DNA of 64,000 nt from CAWGET01 sp963821715. GTDB taxonomy: Bacteria > Bacteroidota > Ignavibacteria > Ignavibacteriales > Melioribacteraceae. Below are positions 54,418 through 63,121 of this stretch, one piece after another. The number at the start of each line of letters is the position of its first letter. Within the stretch, counting starts at the first letter, position 1. The position numbers and the translations under genes are program-made. A model generated the notes under the pieces. It searched no databases. It had not been told where the DNA came from and saw nothing but the letters and a program-made list of their open reading frames with translations. The stretch covers positions 186,001 through 250,000 of the forward strand of contig CAWGET010000002.1 in assembly GCA_963821715.1 (NCBI GenBank), read 5' to 3'.

Positions 54418-57400
54418 ATGAAGTTAATTCGAATTGCCATTACAATGATGGTAATTACATTTTTCTCGGGAAGTATGCTGGCTCAATCCCAGTTGTTCTA
54501 TAGGGACGCAGTAATTCCCGTTCCCGCAATTGAAAACTCCGGCTTCGGAAATATAGTAGCCGGCGTTGATTTTGACGATGACGGCGCTCTTGAAATCTAT
54601 GCCGTTAATGATAATTCCACAGATGAAGGAAATGAATTAATCCCTCGTATTTATGGTTACGAATATAATTCAGAAACAATGATGTGGGATTCTGTCTGGA
54701 GCGCGACCCTCGGAATTCCTCTGCAAAATACATGGCCTGCATTGGCTTATGGAGATCTTGACGAGGATGGGAAACAGGAAATAATTTGGGGACCGGTAAA
54801 TAATTTAGGCTCCGCAAATGTTCCTAATCCAGGTAGAGTTTTTGTTTTTGAAGCTACAGGAAATGATAATGAATTAGGAATTCCCTCAGGGGGACAATTA
54901 TCTTCCGAACTGCTGAATTTACCATTACCGATGAAGACAATCTAAATCTTCGTCCAATCCGTTTTGAAGTTCTTGATATTGACGCGGATGGTGATGAAGA
55001 AGTAATGTTTGCTGATAGAACCGGCGGATCAAGCGGGTATTCTTTTGGCGTTATGTCAGTTGACAATATTCCGGATGACGGAGATGGATCCGAAACCTGG
55101 ACTCTTGAAGTAAGCGGTAAAGATACTCTCGAAGTTGTAGGTATGGATACTTCAATGGCAATGACTGCAAACAATAAATGGGATATTGTTGTTGCTAACG
55201 GAGTTATTTATGTTATGGATGGCTATATGACTATTTACGGCGTTGTTAACGACGGCGGAGTATGGAAATATTTGCCGGTTCAAGAGACAGTCGAAGGTGC
55301 TTATCCATTCAAATCTGCACAAGCAGCAGATATCAATGGCGATGGATTAGAAGAAGTTATTGTTGCTAACTATGACGTAGCTAATGGAGAAGTGTGGGTT
55401 TTTCAGGCTAATGAAACTGATTATACATTGTCAGATCCCGCAGTAATAGCCGAATTAAATGAAATAGGCGGAGCCAGACTTTTAGGGGGCGCGCATGGTG
55501 ATCTTGATGACGACGGCAATGTTGACTTTGTATTCGGAAGCCGCGACAGCGATGGCGGAGTTTTCCGTGTAGAATATCAAGGTGGTGATGTTGCAGCTCG
55601 TTCCAGTTACGAAGTTTCCATGATCGACAGCGGAATTGATCCTGGCGGCGCTCAGATTGATGCTGTTGCTGTAGCAAACCTTGACGACGATCCTGAAATG
55701 GAAGTAGTTTATACTCAAGGTTATACTCGCTATGGTACAGTAGTTCCATTAGTTGTCTTAGATTTACTTGAACCTGAAAATTTGGAAACTATTGCGGATG
55801 TGAAAGTTCCCACAGATACAAGTAAATATATTCCCGCCAGAGTCGGAGAAACAGTAACGGTACAAGGAATTGTAAATTCAGTTAATTTCCAGAAAAGTTC
55901 AGGAAACTTCGGTTATTTTATTCAGGATGGCACAGCCGGAATAAATATTTTTAAGTATGGCGAAGTTGGTCCTGAATTGAAAGTTGGAGACAATGTACTT
56001 GTTACAGGCGAAGTTGCTCTTTATAGAGGAACGACTGAGTTAGAACTTGGGAATCTTGATACTAACTTAGTAGTTTTAGATACCGGCAGAACTGTAGTTC
56101 CGGTTGAATTAACAATTGAAGACTATTTAATGAATTCTGAAAAATACGAAAGTATGCTCATTAGATTAATGGGAGTCGCTAAAAACGATACTAGTGCTGT
56201 CTGGCCATCATCAGGTCAAGATGCGAACATTCCTATTTGGGATGGTTCCTCTTATACTACTGTTATTCGTATAGACAGAGATGGTGATCTAGATGAAAAT
56301 CCAGAACCGGAATATCCTATAAACGTAACAGGCATAGCAACTCAATTCACTTATGATGATATTCCTGATAATGGTTATCAGATTTCCCCTTATCTTTATT
56401 CCGATATCGAACAAAGCGTAGCAACTCCTCCTTCTCCATACTTCGCTTTGTTAACTCCTCCGGATAGCAGTTCCTTCGTTATTAAAACCGGTCAAGAGCT
56501 TGTTAACTTAACCTGGCAGCCGGCTGTAGACCTTAATGGTGACGAAGTGGTTTATCAATGGAAAGTTCTTCCCGATATCCATACTGAAAATTCAGCCGAT
56601 ACTTCACTATTAGTTTCGGTACTCCCTATTTTAGATTATATGGACGGCGCGGATTCATTAACAGTTCAATGGACTGTTGTTGCTAAAGGCGCAGAACAAG
56701 ATCTGGTTGCAAGTGTTGATACATTCACAGTTACCTTTATCGATTCCATCGAAGGCGAATTACAGTTGTATTTAACTCATCAACCGGGTGATCTTCAAGT
56801 AGCAATTTTCAACGACGGTTCGATTGGAGCCGAAAATTTGGACTTTGGCGGACCAGGAGTTCTTTGGAAAGATCAAAACGGATTATTCTCCGGCGGTTTG
56901 GTTTACGGAACAGGTGAAAGAGGAGCAACTAACGGTTTAATTGGAAGTTGGAATTCCGTTGATGAAGATCTCATTTCGGATATTGCTATTGTTGAAAGTG
57001 ATTTTTATATGTTTGATTCTGATGAAAATTTCAGCGAAGTAACATATTCTCTTTTAACTGATACTGTAGCTTCAAATCCTTATAATGTGGAAATCATTCA
57101 GAAATCATATTCGAATGGCGGTGATAATTTTGTGTTCATCCGCTACGGATTTATTAATATGAATGATACAACACTTAGCGATTTCTATTCAGGTATATTC
57201 ATTGATTGGGATATAGATAACTACGCAACCAATGTCGGTGGCTACGCTCTTGACGAGCATCTTGTCTATCAAACCGACCCGGGTGATCCATACTACGGTG
57301 TTACTGCAATTAATGGATTGGACGGAGGAGCTGTTACTACTTCTTTCCCTGACGACGCAATGGAAGGACGTGAAGATGCATTTTCATTTATTTCAAATGT

Positions 57401-57887
57401 TTCAAGCGATCCTGTTACATCCGGAGCTGATTACAGAACCTTCCAAGGTACAAGTCTCGGCGATATTGCACCGGGAGACACTGCCTGGGTTACATTCGCA
57501 ATCGTTGCAGGCGATGATCTGTTGGGAATACGCGAAAACGCTAACGCTGCTTTTGCAAAAGCAATGGAAATTGGCTGGACCGATATTCAGGTAGCGGTTA
57601 AGGATAAAGAAGTTATTCCTGAAGCATTCTATGTAGATCAAAACTACCCGAATCCTTTCAATCCTAGCACAACGATTAAATTCGGAGTTCCTCAGGAAGC
57701 TCAAGTTGATATGAGAATTTATGATATTCTTGGTCAGCAGGTTTCTGTACTTATCAATAACGAAGTTATGAGACCGGGCGTTCATACGGTTCAATTTAAT
57801 GCTTCGAGATTGGCAAGCGGAACGTATATTTACAGAATTAAAGCAGGCGACAAAGTCTTTACCAAAAAGATGATGTTGATTAAATAA
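54418..57887 (+). pseudogene. Large T9SS cargo protein with FG-GAP-like repeats and OB-like domain, one frameshift
   Basis: This is a protein of about 1155 aa when joined. It has a signal peptide (MVITFFSGSMLAQ), FG-GAP/VCBS-type repeats (VDFDDDGALEIYAVND; GDLDEDGKQEIIWGP; ADINGDGLEEVIVANY; GDLDDDGNVDFVFGSRDSDG) and an OB-fold-like module (GETVTVQGIVNSVN, GYFIQDGTAGINIFKYGE). Further beta domains and a C-terminal T9SS type A sorting domain follow (NYPNPFNPSTTIKFGVPQEA, ASGTYIYRIKAGDKVFTKKM). The frame breaks near 54900-54925. FTITDEDNLNLRPIRFEVLD, in another frame, bridges to MFADRTGGSS at 55005. A single small indel, probably a sequence error. Function: secreted surface protein. Confidence 0.85.
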
Positions 57888-57903
57888 TTCTGTTTAACTA
57901 TTT

Positions 57904-57931
57904 GAAGAGACGCTGCATGCAGCGCCTCTTC
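57904..57931 (+). terminator. Hairpin after the T9SS cargo gene
   Basis: GAAGAG-A-CGCTGCATGCAGCG-C-CTCTTC begins 17 bases after the stop codon of the cargo gene and is followed by AATATTTTG. It is GC-rich with one A-C mismatch, the same design as the palindrome at 46535. It could be a transcript end or a REP-like element. Confidence 0.55.
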
Positions 57932-58055
57932 AATATTTTGATATTATCAACTACTGAAAAAACCCTCACTCTAATCGCAATCCAATTTTCTTTCTTTTAA
58001 AGAATATGAAAAGATTTTTTTTTATTTTATTTTATCAAAAACAATAGTGCCGGTT

Positions 58056-58601
58056 ATGGATAAAAAAGAGAAAATCAAATCACTCATCAACAGTTTAAAT
58101 ATTGAACTCCCCTGGCTTGCGGATCAATTAGAGATGAAAACACAAGTTTTAAATTTCCTTTTAAATGACGAAGCCGAACTTGACGACAGTTTGTACAATA
58201 AAATAATTGAAGCGATCGATTCGTATCAGTATGAGCTGAAATTTTATGCCGCCGATACATATTCGGAACTGACACTTTTCGACGCGGATAAACTTCATCT
58301 TGGTATAGGTGACCGGATAAAAGTTTTTGCCCGAAAAAAATACGGGAATATGAAAAAGCTGGCGGAAGCTTTAAACATTTCCCCGCAGCAGCTTAATCAA
58401 TATACAAGCGGAAAAAGAGAGCCCGGCTCCAAAGTATTAATAAGATTTCTTCGATTGGGGTGCGACTTAAATTGGCTACTGGGCGGTGCCGAATCAATCG
58501 AATCCTACAAAATATATAAACTTGAATCCCAGATAAAAAAACTGCAGCAAGGAATGGCTGATATATCAGATCTGATCAATCGCGCAAATCACGATACATA
58601 A
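58056..58601 (+). CDS. Helix-turn-helix (XRE-like) DNA-binding protein
   Basis: This is a protein of about 181 aa with a central Cro/C1-type HTH (GDRIKVFARKKYGNMKKLAE, then ALNISPQQLNQYTSGKREPG). This is a near-exact XRE pattern, followed by a C-terminal coiled-coil segment (YKLESQIKKLQQGMADISDL). The N-terminal half has a second possible HTH (LADQLEMKTQVLNFLLND). ATG 58056 is preferred to GTG 58047. It is probably a transcription regulator; targets unknown. Confidence 0.8.
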   Translation: MDKKEKIKSLINSLNIELPWLADQLEMKTQVLNFLLNDEAELDDSLYNKIIEAIDSYQYELKFYAADTYSELTLFDADKLHLGIGDRIKVFARKKYGNMKKLAEALNISPQQLNQYTSGKREPGSKVLIRFLRLGCDLNWLLGGAESIESYKIYKLESQIKKLQQGMADISDLINRANHDT

Positions 58602-58679
58602 TCCCCTTCTTAAAAAAAGTTTTGATTTTGATCAATCAAGTTGTTATAATAATGAACAGCAGAAAAATAAGAGGAAATT

Positions 58680-58964
58680 ATGGATTTCGGCTCAAAAGAT
58701 CTTAAATGGACAATTATATCATCAGGAAGTGTAATTCTCGCATCCGTTCTCACAAGAGAATTAATTAAAGGGGCTTATAAAAAGCTAAAAGGCAAGAAAC
58801 CACCTAATGATCCATCTTCAGCTTACGTAACCTGGGGCGAAGCTGTGACCTGGGCTGTTTTATCAGGAGCGGCTATTGGTCTGGCTCGCGTTGTCGCTCA
58901 AAGAGGATCGGCCAGCGGATATAAGAAATTGTTTAAATCTTCTCCGCCAAGAAAAAGACGTTAG
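58680..58964 (+). CDS. DUF4235 family small membrane protein
   Basis: This 94 aa protein shows the DUF4235 layout. It has an N-terminal hydrophobic helix (WTIISSGSVILASVLTRELI), a basic linker (KKLKGKKPPNDPSSAYVTWG) and a second TM (AVTWAVLSGAAIGLARVVAQ) with a basic C-end. Function is unknown. It ends 8 bases before the next gene. Confidence 0.75.
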   Translation: MDFGSKDLKWTIISSGSVILASVLTRELIKGAYKKLKGKKPPNDPSSAYVTWGEAVTWAVLSGAAIGLARVVAQRGSASGYKKLFKSSPPRKRR

Positions 58965-58971
58965 GTATAAG

Positions 58972-59349
58972 ATGACGATACGCTTCGATCAATCGGAACA
59001 TGACAAACTTTTACTAATTGCTCTTAATAAATTAAAGGAAGAGGGTTTTTCTGAAGTTAAAGCTGAATGCGTTGATTATGATAAACCGGAACTTCTATAT
59101 GCGAAAGAAATAAAAGAGGGTTATTCGCCAGATATTACCGCAATTAAAGAAGGAAGAGAATATATAATTGAAGTGGAAACTGAAGATTCTATCTTTACAG
59201 GTGTAACTGAAAAACAATGGAAAACTTTTTCTGAAAACGCGGAATATTATGATAAAAAATTTATCGTGATCATTAAAAAAGATTTGGAGAATGAAGCCAG
59301 GAGGCAAAGCGATTATCTGAAAGTGAAGCCGGAATTTTGGACAATTTAA
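58972..59349 (+). CDS. Hypothetical protein, possible nuclease-like or restriction-type fold
   Basis: This 125 aa cytosolic protein was not recognised with certainty. The pattern GYSPDITAIKEGREYIIEVE has the D...(E/D)xE arrangement of small PD-(D/E)xK-like domains, but the Lys of the motif is replaced by E (IIEVETED). It is also compatible with a non-catalytic relative. ATG 58972 fits a start 8 bases after the DUF4235 stop; the longer upstream reading overlaps DUF4235 out of frame and was rejected. Confidence 0.55.
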   Translation: MTIRFDQSEHDKLLLIALNKLKEEGFSEVKAECVDYDKPELLYAKEIKEGYSPDITAIKEGREYIIEVETEDSIFTGVTEKQWKTFSENAEYYDKKFIVIIKKDLENEARRQSDYLKVKPEFWTI

Positions 59350-59437
59350 TTCTGCAAAACTAAATTTTTTTCAGATTGTTTCGATTATTAAATGTATTCA
59401 AGGCTAAACTTTTAGAAATTACAGATTAAAGATTACG

Positions 59438-59647
59438 ATGCAGAATTACTCAAAGATATTCGAAGCCATTTCACCTTATTATAAAGTATGCAGCAATTGC
59501 GGATCTATAGAGCTAAATTTTTCCAAATATTGCTGGAAATGTCACTCTCAAAATTTTACTGAAAACTTACAACAAACCGAAACTAAAGTTAAGAATCACG
59601 AAATCCTTAAAAAATGGATGGATTCACTCTCGTATCAGCATAAATAA
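59438..59647 (+). CDS. Small zinc-ribbon protein
   Basis: This 69 aa protein has two Cys pairs (CSNCGSIEL and CWKCHSQNF) about 15 residues apart, forming a zinc-ribbon or rubredoxin-like knuckle. A Lys/Glu-rich helix follows. It lies upstream of the tRNA region. No function can be assigned. Confidence 0.65.
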   Translation: MQNYSKIFEAISPYYKVCSNCGSIELNFSKYCWKCHSQNFTENLQQTETKVKNHEILKKWMDSLSYQHK

Positions 59648-59742
59648 CAATTTTTCTTCATTTTACTCGTCTATATTTATTCCTTAGGCGTTTCTCTAAA
59701 GAAATCATTATTATAATCTCACCTTTGATTACCTGAGCGGCA

Positions 59743-59771
59743 TTGACAAAAGTTAAAAAGTTGACTATTTT
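59743..59771 (+). promoter_or_regulatory. Sigma-70-like promoter for the tRNA-Ala pair
   Basis: TTGACA at 59743-59748 and TATTTT at 59766-59771 are separated by 17 bases, a good match to the standard -35/-10 spacing. They lie 16 bases before the truncated tRNA copy and about 120 bases before the intact tRNA. The promoter probably served the first copy originally. Confidence 0.55.
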
Positions 59772-59787
59772 TATTTTTTAATTATTT

Positions 59788-59842
59788 GGGGCTATAGCTC
59801 AGCTGTAAGAGCGTCCCGACTGGTCGGGAAGGTCAGCCCTCG
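59788..59842 (+). pseudogene. Truncated tRNA-Ala copy with palindrome in the anticodon arm
   Basis: The first 26 bases match the intact tRNA-Ala closely (GGGGCTATAGCTCAGCTG then TAAGAGCG against GGAGAGCG). The anticodon arm is replaced by TCCCGACTGGTCGGGA (59814-59829). The sequence then returns to AGGTCAGC and loses homology at 59838. The T-arm and acceptor 3' strand are missing, and the GG of the D-loop is GT. It is therefore not a functional tRNA. Confidence 0.75.
59814..59829. repeat. TCCCGAC/GTCGGGA palindrome within the tRNA remnant
   Basis: Perfect 7-bp arms with a TG spacer. The same arms with a TT spacer occur at 4659-4674 and 15947-15962 inside the larger repeat. This copy exactly replaces the anticodon arm position of the tRNA-Ala fragment. 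Confidence 0.7.
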
Positions 59843-59893
59843 AAATATTTTTAATATTTATATATTGATTTATGTTTGTTTTTAAAATATAAT

Positions 59894-59966
<73 letters not shown>

Positions 59967-60009
59967 CTATTTTTCTCTTCCCCTTTTTCTAATCAAACAC
60001 TTTTTTATT

Positions 60010-60420
60010 ATGATAAAAAATATTTTTCCAATTTTTTTCTTCACCATTTTTGTTACGGTTCTCCTCCTAACAGCCTGCGATGATACGATTACGAATTCTG
60101 ATATTGATAAAATTGATATTCCGGATTCTGATGTAAGTTATTCGCAATTTATTCAACCGGTTTTTAATGTTAAGTGCAATAATTCGAGTTGTCATAATTC
60201 TGCTGATAGAGCCGGAGGTTTGAGTTTGGAAACTTGGGCGGGTGCAACCGCTGATCCGCTTCTCGTTTTTCCCGGAGAGCCGGATAACAGTAAATTGGTT
60301 TGGGCTATAAAAGGTGTATCCGGCGCAGAACCTATGCCGCCAATCGGTTATCCTCCCCTAACTATCAATCAAATAAACGGAATTGAAACCTGGATAGCTG
60401 AAGGAGCTAATTCCAATTAA
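60010..60420 (+). CDS. c-type cytochrome-like lipoprotein with CX4CH
   Basis: This 136 aa protein has a lipoprotein signal peptide (FTIFVTVLLLTACDDT, lipid Cys at about 22). It carries one heme-like site KCNNSSCHNSA (C-x4-C-H) and a downstream AEPMPPIGYPPL where Met would be the sixth ligand. The pattern resembles the planctomycete-type cytochrome domains found in many Bacteroidota, but the usual spacing is C-x2-C-H. If real, it is an envelope heme protein with a non-standard CX4CH site. Confidence 0.7.
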   Translation: MIKNIFPIFFFTIFVTVLLLTACDDTITNSDIDKIDIPDSDVSYSQFIQPVFNVKCNNSSCHNSADRAGGLSLETWAGATADPLLVFPGEPDNSKLVWAIKGVSGAEPMPPIGYPPLTINQINGIETWIAEGANSN

Positions 60421-60871
60421 AATTGAAAAAGGGATTTACCTTTTGGAGTTATACGCAAAAGATAAGTTCAGACTTGAAATAAAAAAATATAAGGGCGAAA
60501 TTTTTCAACAGGGATTTTATTTTTATGCCGGAAGTGCTCAGAAAAATTTTTCGCACCGGATTGCCCGTCATCTTAAAAAAGCGAAAACAATTCACTGGCA
60601 TATCGACCATCTAACTTCCAACGAATCTTTAGAGATTAAAAGAATATTTGCGCTGCCGAATGCTGCAAAAGAAGAAGAATGCCGGCTAGTAAATAATCTT
60701 ATTGAGATTTTTAATTTTGGATTTCCATTGAATGGTTTTGGTAACTCTGACTGTAACTCCTGCAGTTCACACTTGCTTTATTCAAAAACCAGTATTGATC
60801 AGAGCCAATTTTTTTCTTTATACCAGTCGATGGTTCTTTTTAATCCTTCTTCTAGCGAAATCTCCGGCTGA
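60416..60871 (+). CDS. DUF123/GIY-YIG-like nuclease domain protein
   Basis: This is a stand-alone DUF123 domain (GIY-YIG-type fold). It shows KGIYLLELYAKDKFRLEIKK at the N terminus, then GFYFYAGSAQKNFSHRIARH, KTIHWHIDHLT, and ECRLVNNLIEIFNFGFPLNGFGNSDC (shown in parts here), with a final CSSHLLY. The core fold needs the KGIYLLEL strand, so TTG 60443 is too late. Reading back gives ATT 60416, nine bases after AAGGAG and overlapping the previous stop as ATTAA. The last 73 bases overlap the 3' end of the convergent epimerase gene. It is often fused to endonuclease III elsewhere; here it is separate. Confidence 0.85.
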   Translation: MKIEKGIYLLELYAKDKFRLEIKKYKGEIFQQGFYFYAGSAQKNFSHRIARHLKKAKTIHWHIDHLTSNESLEIKRIFALPNAAKEEECRLVNNLIEIFNFGFPLNGFGNSDCNSCSSHLLYSKTSIDQSQFFSLYQSMVLFNPSSSEISG

Positions 60872-61791
60872 TATCCAAGATCTCTTTTAGCTTTGGAAAT
60901 ATCGCAAGTCCAGGCTTCCTGAACAAAATCCTTAGCTTTTTCCAGGTTAAATGTAGCCGGCTTAGAAGAAAATTTTGCGCCAAATTGGGAAATTCCTGCA
61001 ATCAGATAAACTACTGGATGCGGAATTCTTAATCGAAGAGCTTTCTTCTCAAATATCTTTTCTAAAATATCCGCAACTGAATTCCAATCGTAAAACTTTT
61101 CCGAGCTTATAAAGTAAGTTTCCCCTACGCTCTTTTCGCTCGTTGCGGCCAGGTATATTCCTCTAACAAGATCGGATACGTGAATTAAAGAAACCTGTTT
61201 TTTATTGAACCCGACTAGTGTCATCAAACCTTTTTTAAAGGTTTTGAAAACCAAAAATATCTCCGTATCCCTTTCGCCGTAAACCGCGGGCGCCCTGCAA
61301 ATGGTGATAGGAATCTCCTTCTTATACATTTTTGTTACTTCTTCAGCTTCAGCTTTGCTCCTTCCGTAAGTAGTAATAGGTTTGGAATCCATATTCTCAT
61401 CAACTACAACGCCGTTTTTAGAAGGGCCCGCTGCTGTCTGGCTGCTGACCAAAATAAATCTTTTTAATTTAGTCTTCGATTTAGAAACTGCTTTTAATAA
61501 ATTATATGTGGTTGTTACATTTCCTCTAAAGTATCCTTCTGGAGTTTTGGATTTAACAACTCCCGCAACGTGAAAAATATAGTCTGCGCCTGAAACAATT
61601 TCTTCTAGTTTTTCCTGATCAAATAAGCCGGAGTTATAAATTTCTACCGGTTTGTCATTAATCCATTTTGTATTGCTGCTCTTTCTTATTATGCACTTTA
61701 CTTTATGCCCTTGATCCAGTAAATATTCTACCAGATGACTTCCCACAAAACCAGTACTTCCCGTGACTACCGAAACCGGTTGATGATCCAT
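60799..61791 (-). CDS. NAD(P)-dependent epimerase/dehydratase, CerR-like
   Basis: This 330 aa extended short-chain dehydrogenase shows VTGSTGFVGSHLVEYLLDQG, VSSQTAAGPSKNGVVVDENM, catalytic YGRSKAEAEEV (YxxxK) and a C-terminal PEISLEEGLKRTIDWY. By sequence alone it resembles generic sugar or dihydroflavonol epimerases. It is divergent from a serine palmitoyltransferase and a GNAT-like gene, which suggests the ceramide reductase (CerR) of the bacterial sphingolipid pathway. That role is inference. Confidence 0.82.
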   Translation of the reverse strand: MDHQPVSVVTGSTGFVGSHLVEYLLDQGHKVKCIIRKSSNTKWINDKPVEIYNSGLFDQEKLEEIVSGADYIFHVAGVVKSKTPEGYFRGNVTTTYNLLKAVSKSKTKLKRFILVSSQTAAGPSKNGVVVDENMDSKPITTYGRSKAEAEEVTKMYKKEIPITICRAPAVYGERDTEIFLVFKTFKKGLMTLVGFNKKQVSLIHVSDLVRGIYLAATSEKSVGETYFISSEKFYDWNSVADILEKIFEKKALRLRIPHPVVYLIAGISQFGAKFSSKPATFNLEKAKDFVQEAWTCDISKAKRDLGYQPEISLEEGLKRTIDWYKEKNWL

Positions 61792-61917
61792 TTTAAAATC
61801 CGATATTATAATAATTTGATTTTATATTTAATTAACTCTATTTTTCTCACTTGATTTAATTCGATTATTTAAAATAGTAAAATTTAGGTTTATAGTTAAC
61901 TTCCGGGAGGAATTAAT

Positions 61918-63108
61918 TTGGATATATTCAAGAAGTGTTATGAATTTACAAGAGCAGACGAAGTAAAGGCAAAAGGCGTTTATCCCTATTTCAGGCCAAT
62001 CGAAGAAAACGAAGGTCCTGTTGTAAGCATGAAAGGCAGAAAAGTAATAATGGCGGGGTCTAATAATTATTTAGGATTAACAGCACATCCGCGTGTAAAA
62101 GAAGCCGCAATTAAAGCTATAGAAAGATACGGTACAGGCTGTTCCGGCTCGAGATATCTCACCGGGACGATCGATCTTCACGTAGAGTTGGAAAAAAGAT
62201 TAGCTAATTTTTTAAAAAAGGAAGCTGTTCTTTTATTCAGTACCGGCTACCAAACTGCGCAGGGAATTATTCCGACTCTGGTAAACCGTGGCGATTTTGT
62301 AATATCGGACAAAGATAATCACGCAAGTATTGTTGCCGGCAATTTAATGGCGAGAGGAGCAACGGCAGATCTTTTAAGATACAAACATAATGATATGAGC
62401 GATCTGGAAAGAGTATTAAATAAGGTCCCCGAAGATGCGGGAAAACTTATTGTTAGCGACGGTGTCTTCAGTACCGGCGGCGAAATTGTAGATCTACCTA
62501 AACTCGTTGATCTTGCCAAAAAATTTAACGCTCGTATTTTAATCGACGATGCACATTCGGTTGGAGTTATAGGCGAAGGCGGCCGTGGAACTGCAAGCGA
62601 ATTTAATTTGATTAATGAAGTAGACATGACGATGGGAACCTTCAGCAAAACTTTTGCTTCACTCGGCGGTTTTGTTGCCGGAGACGCAAAGGTAATAGAT
62701 TATATTAAACATCATTCCCCCGCCCTTATTTTCAGCGCTTCACCAACTCCGGCTTCCGTAGCTTCAGCGATGGCAGCATTGGAAATTCTGGAAGAAGAAC
62801 CTGAAAGAGTAACTCAGGTTATCAGAAATGCCGAAAAGGTTCGCGCCGGATTGAGAGCCGAAGGATTTAATGTTGTTGACGGAAGAACAGCCATTGTGCC
62901 CGTAATTGTCGGGGACGACGATATTGCCTTCAAAATGTGGCGTATGCTTTATGATGACAATATATTTGTGAACGTATTCATTTCACCCGGCGTTCCTCCT
63001 GGAAGACAAATGATGCGTACGAGCTATATGTCCACTCACGAAGACGAGCATCTTGATTACATCGTAGATACGTTTAAGAAAGTTGGCAAAAATTTAGGAA
63101 TAATTTAA
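61918..63108 (+). CDS. spt: Serine palmitoyltransferase-like (AONS family, PLP)
   Basis: This 396 aa PLP-dependent alpha-oxoamine synthase shows MAGSNNYLGLTAHPRVKEAA, GTGCSGSRYLTGTIDLHVEL, IDDAHSVGVIGEGGRGTA, and PLP-Lys in TMGTFSKTFASLGGFVAGD (about 240-255). The N-terminal segment GVYPYFRPIEENEGPVVSMK is the pattern of bacterial serine palmitoyltransferases and not of BioF or KBL. The TTG start follows GGGAGG. Together with the flanking genes this suggests sphingolipid synthesis. Confirmation as Spt would need comparison with characterised members. Confidence 0.88.
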   Translation: MDIFKKCYEFTRADEVKAKGVYPYFRPIEENEGPVVSMKGRKVIMAGSNNYLGLTAHPRVKEAAIKAIERYGTGCSGSRYLTGTIDLHVELEKRLANFLKKEAVLLFSTGYQTAQGIIPTLVNRGDFVISDKDNHASIVAGNLMARGATADLLRYKHNDMSDLERVLNKVPEDAGKLIVSDGVFSTGGEIVDLPKLVDLAKKFNARILIDDAHSVGVIGEGGRGTASEFNLINEVDMTMGTFSKTFASLGGFVAGDAKVIDYIKHHSPALIFSASPTPASVASAMAALEILEEEPERVTQVIRNAEKVRAGLRAEGFNVVDGRTAIVPVIVGDDDIAFKMWRMLYDDNIFVNVFISPGVPPGRQMMRTSYMSTHEDEHLDYIVDTFKKVGKNLGII

Positions 63109-63121
63109 ATCGTGATTTCGA

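Noticed and set aside
58876..58971. Longer start of the 58972 protein inside DUF4235
   Set aside because: It overlaps a well-formed coding end out of frame; ATG 58972 is eight bases after that stop.
59788..59842. A functional tRNA with a six-base anticodon loop
   Set aside because: D-loop GG lost, T-arm and 3' acceptor strand absent; only a fragment.
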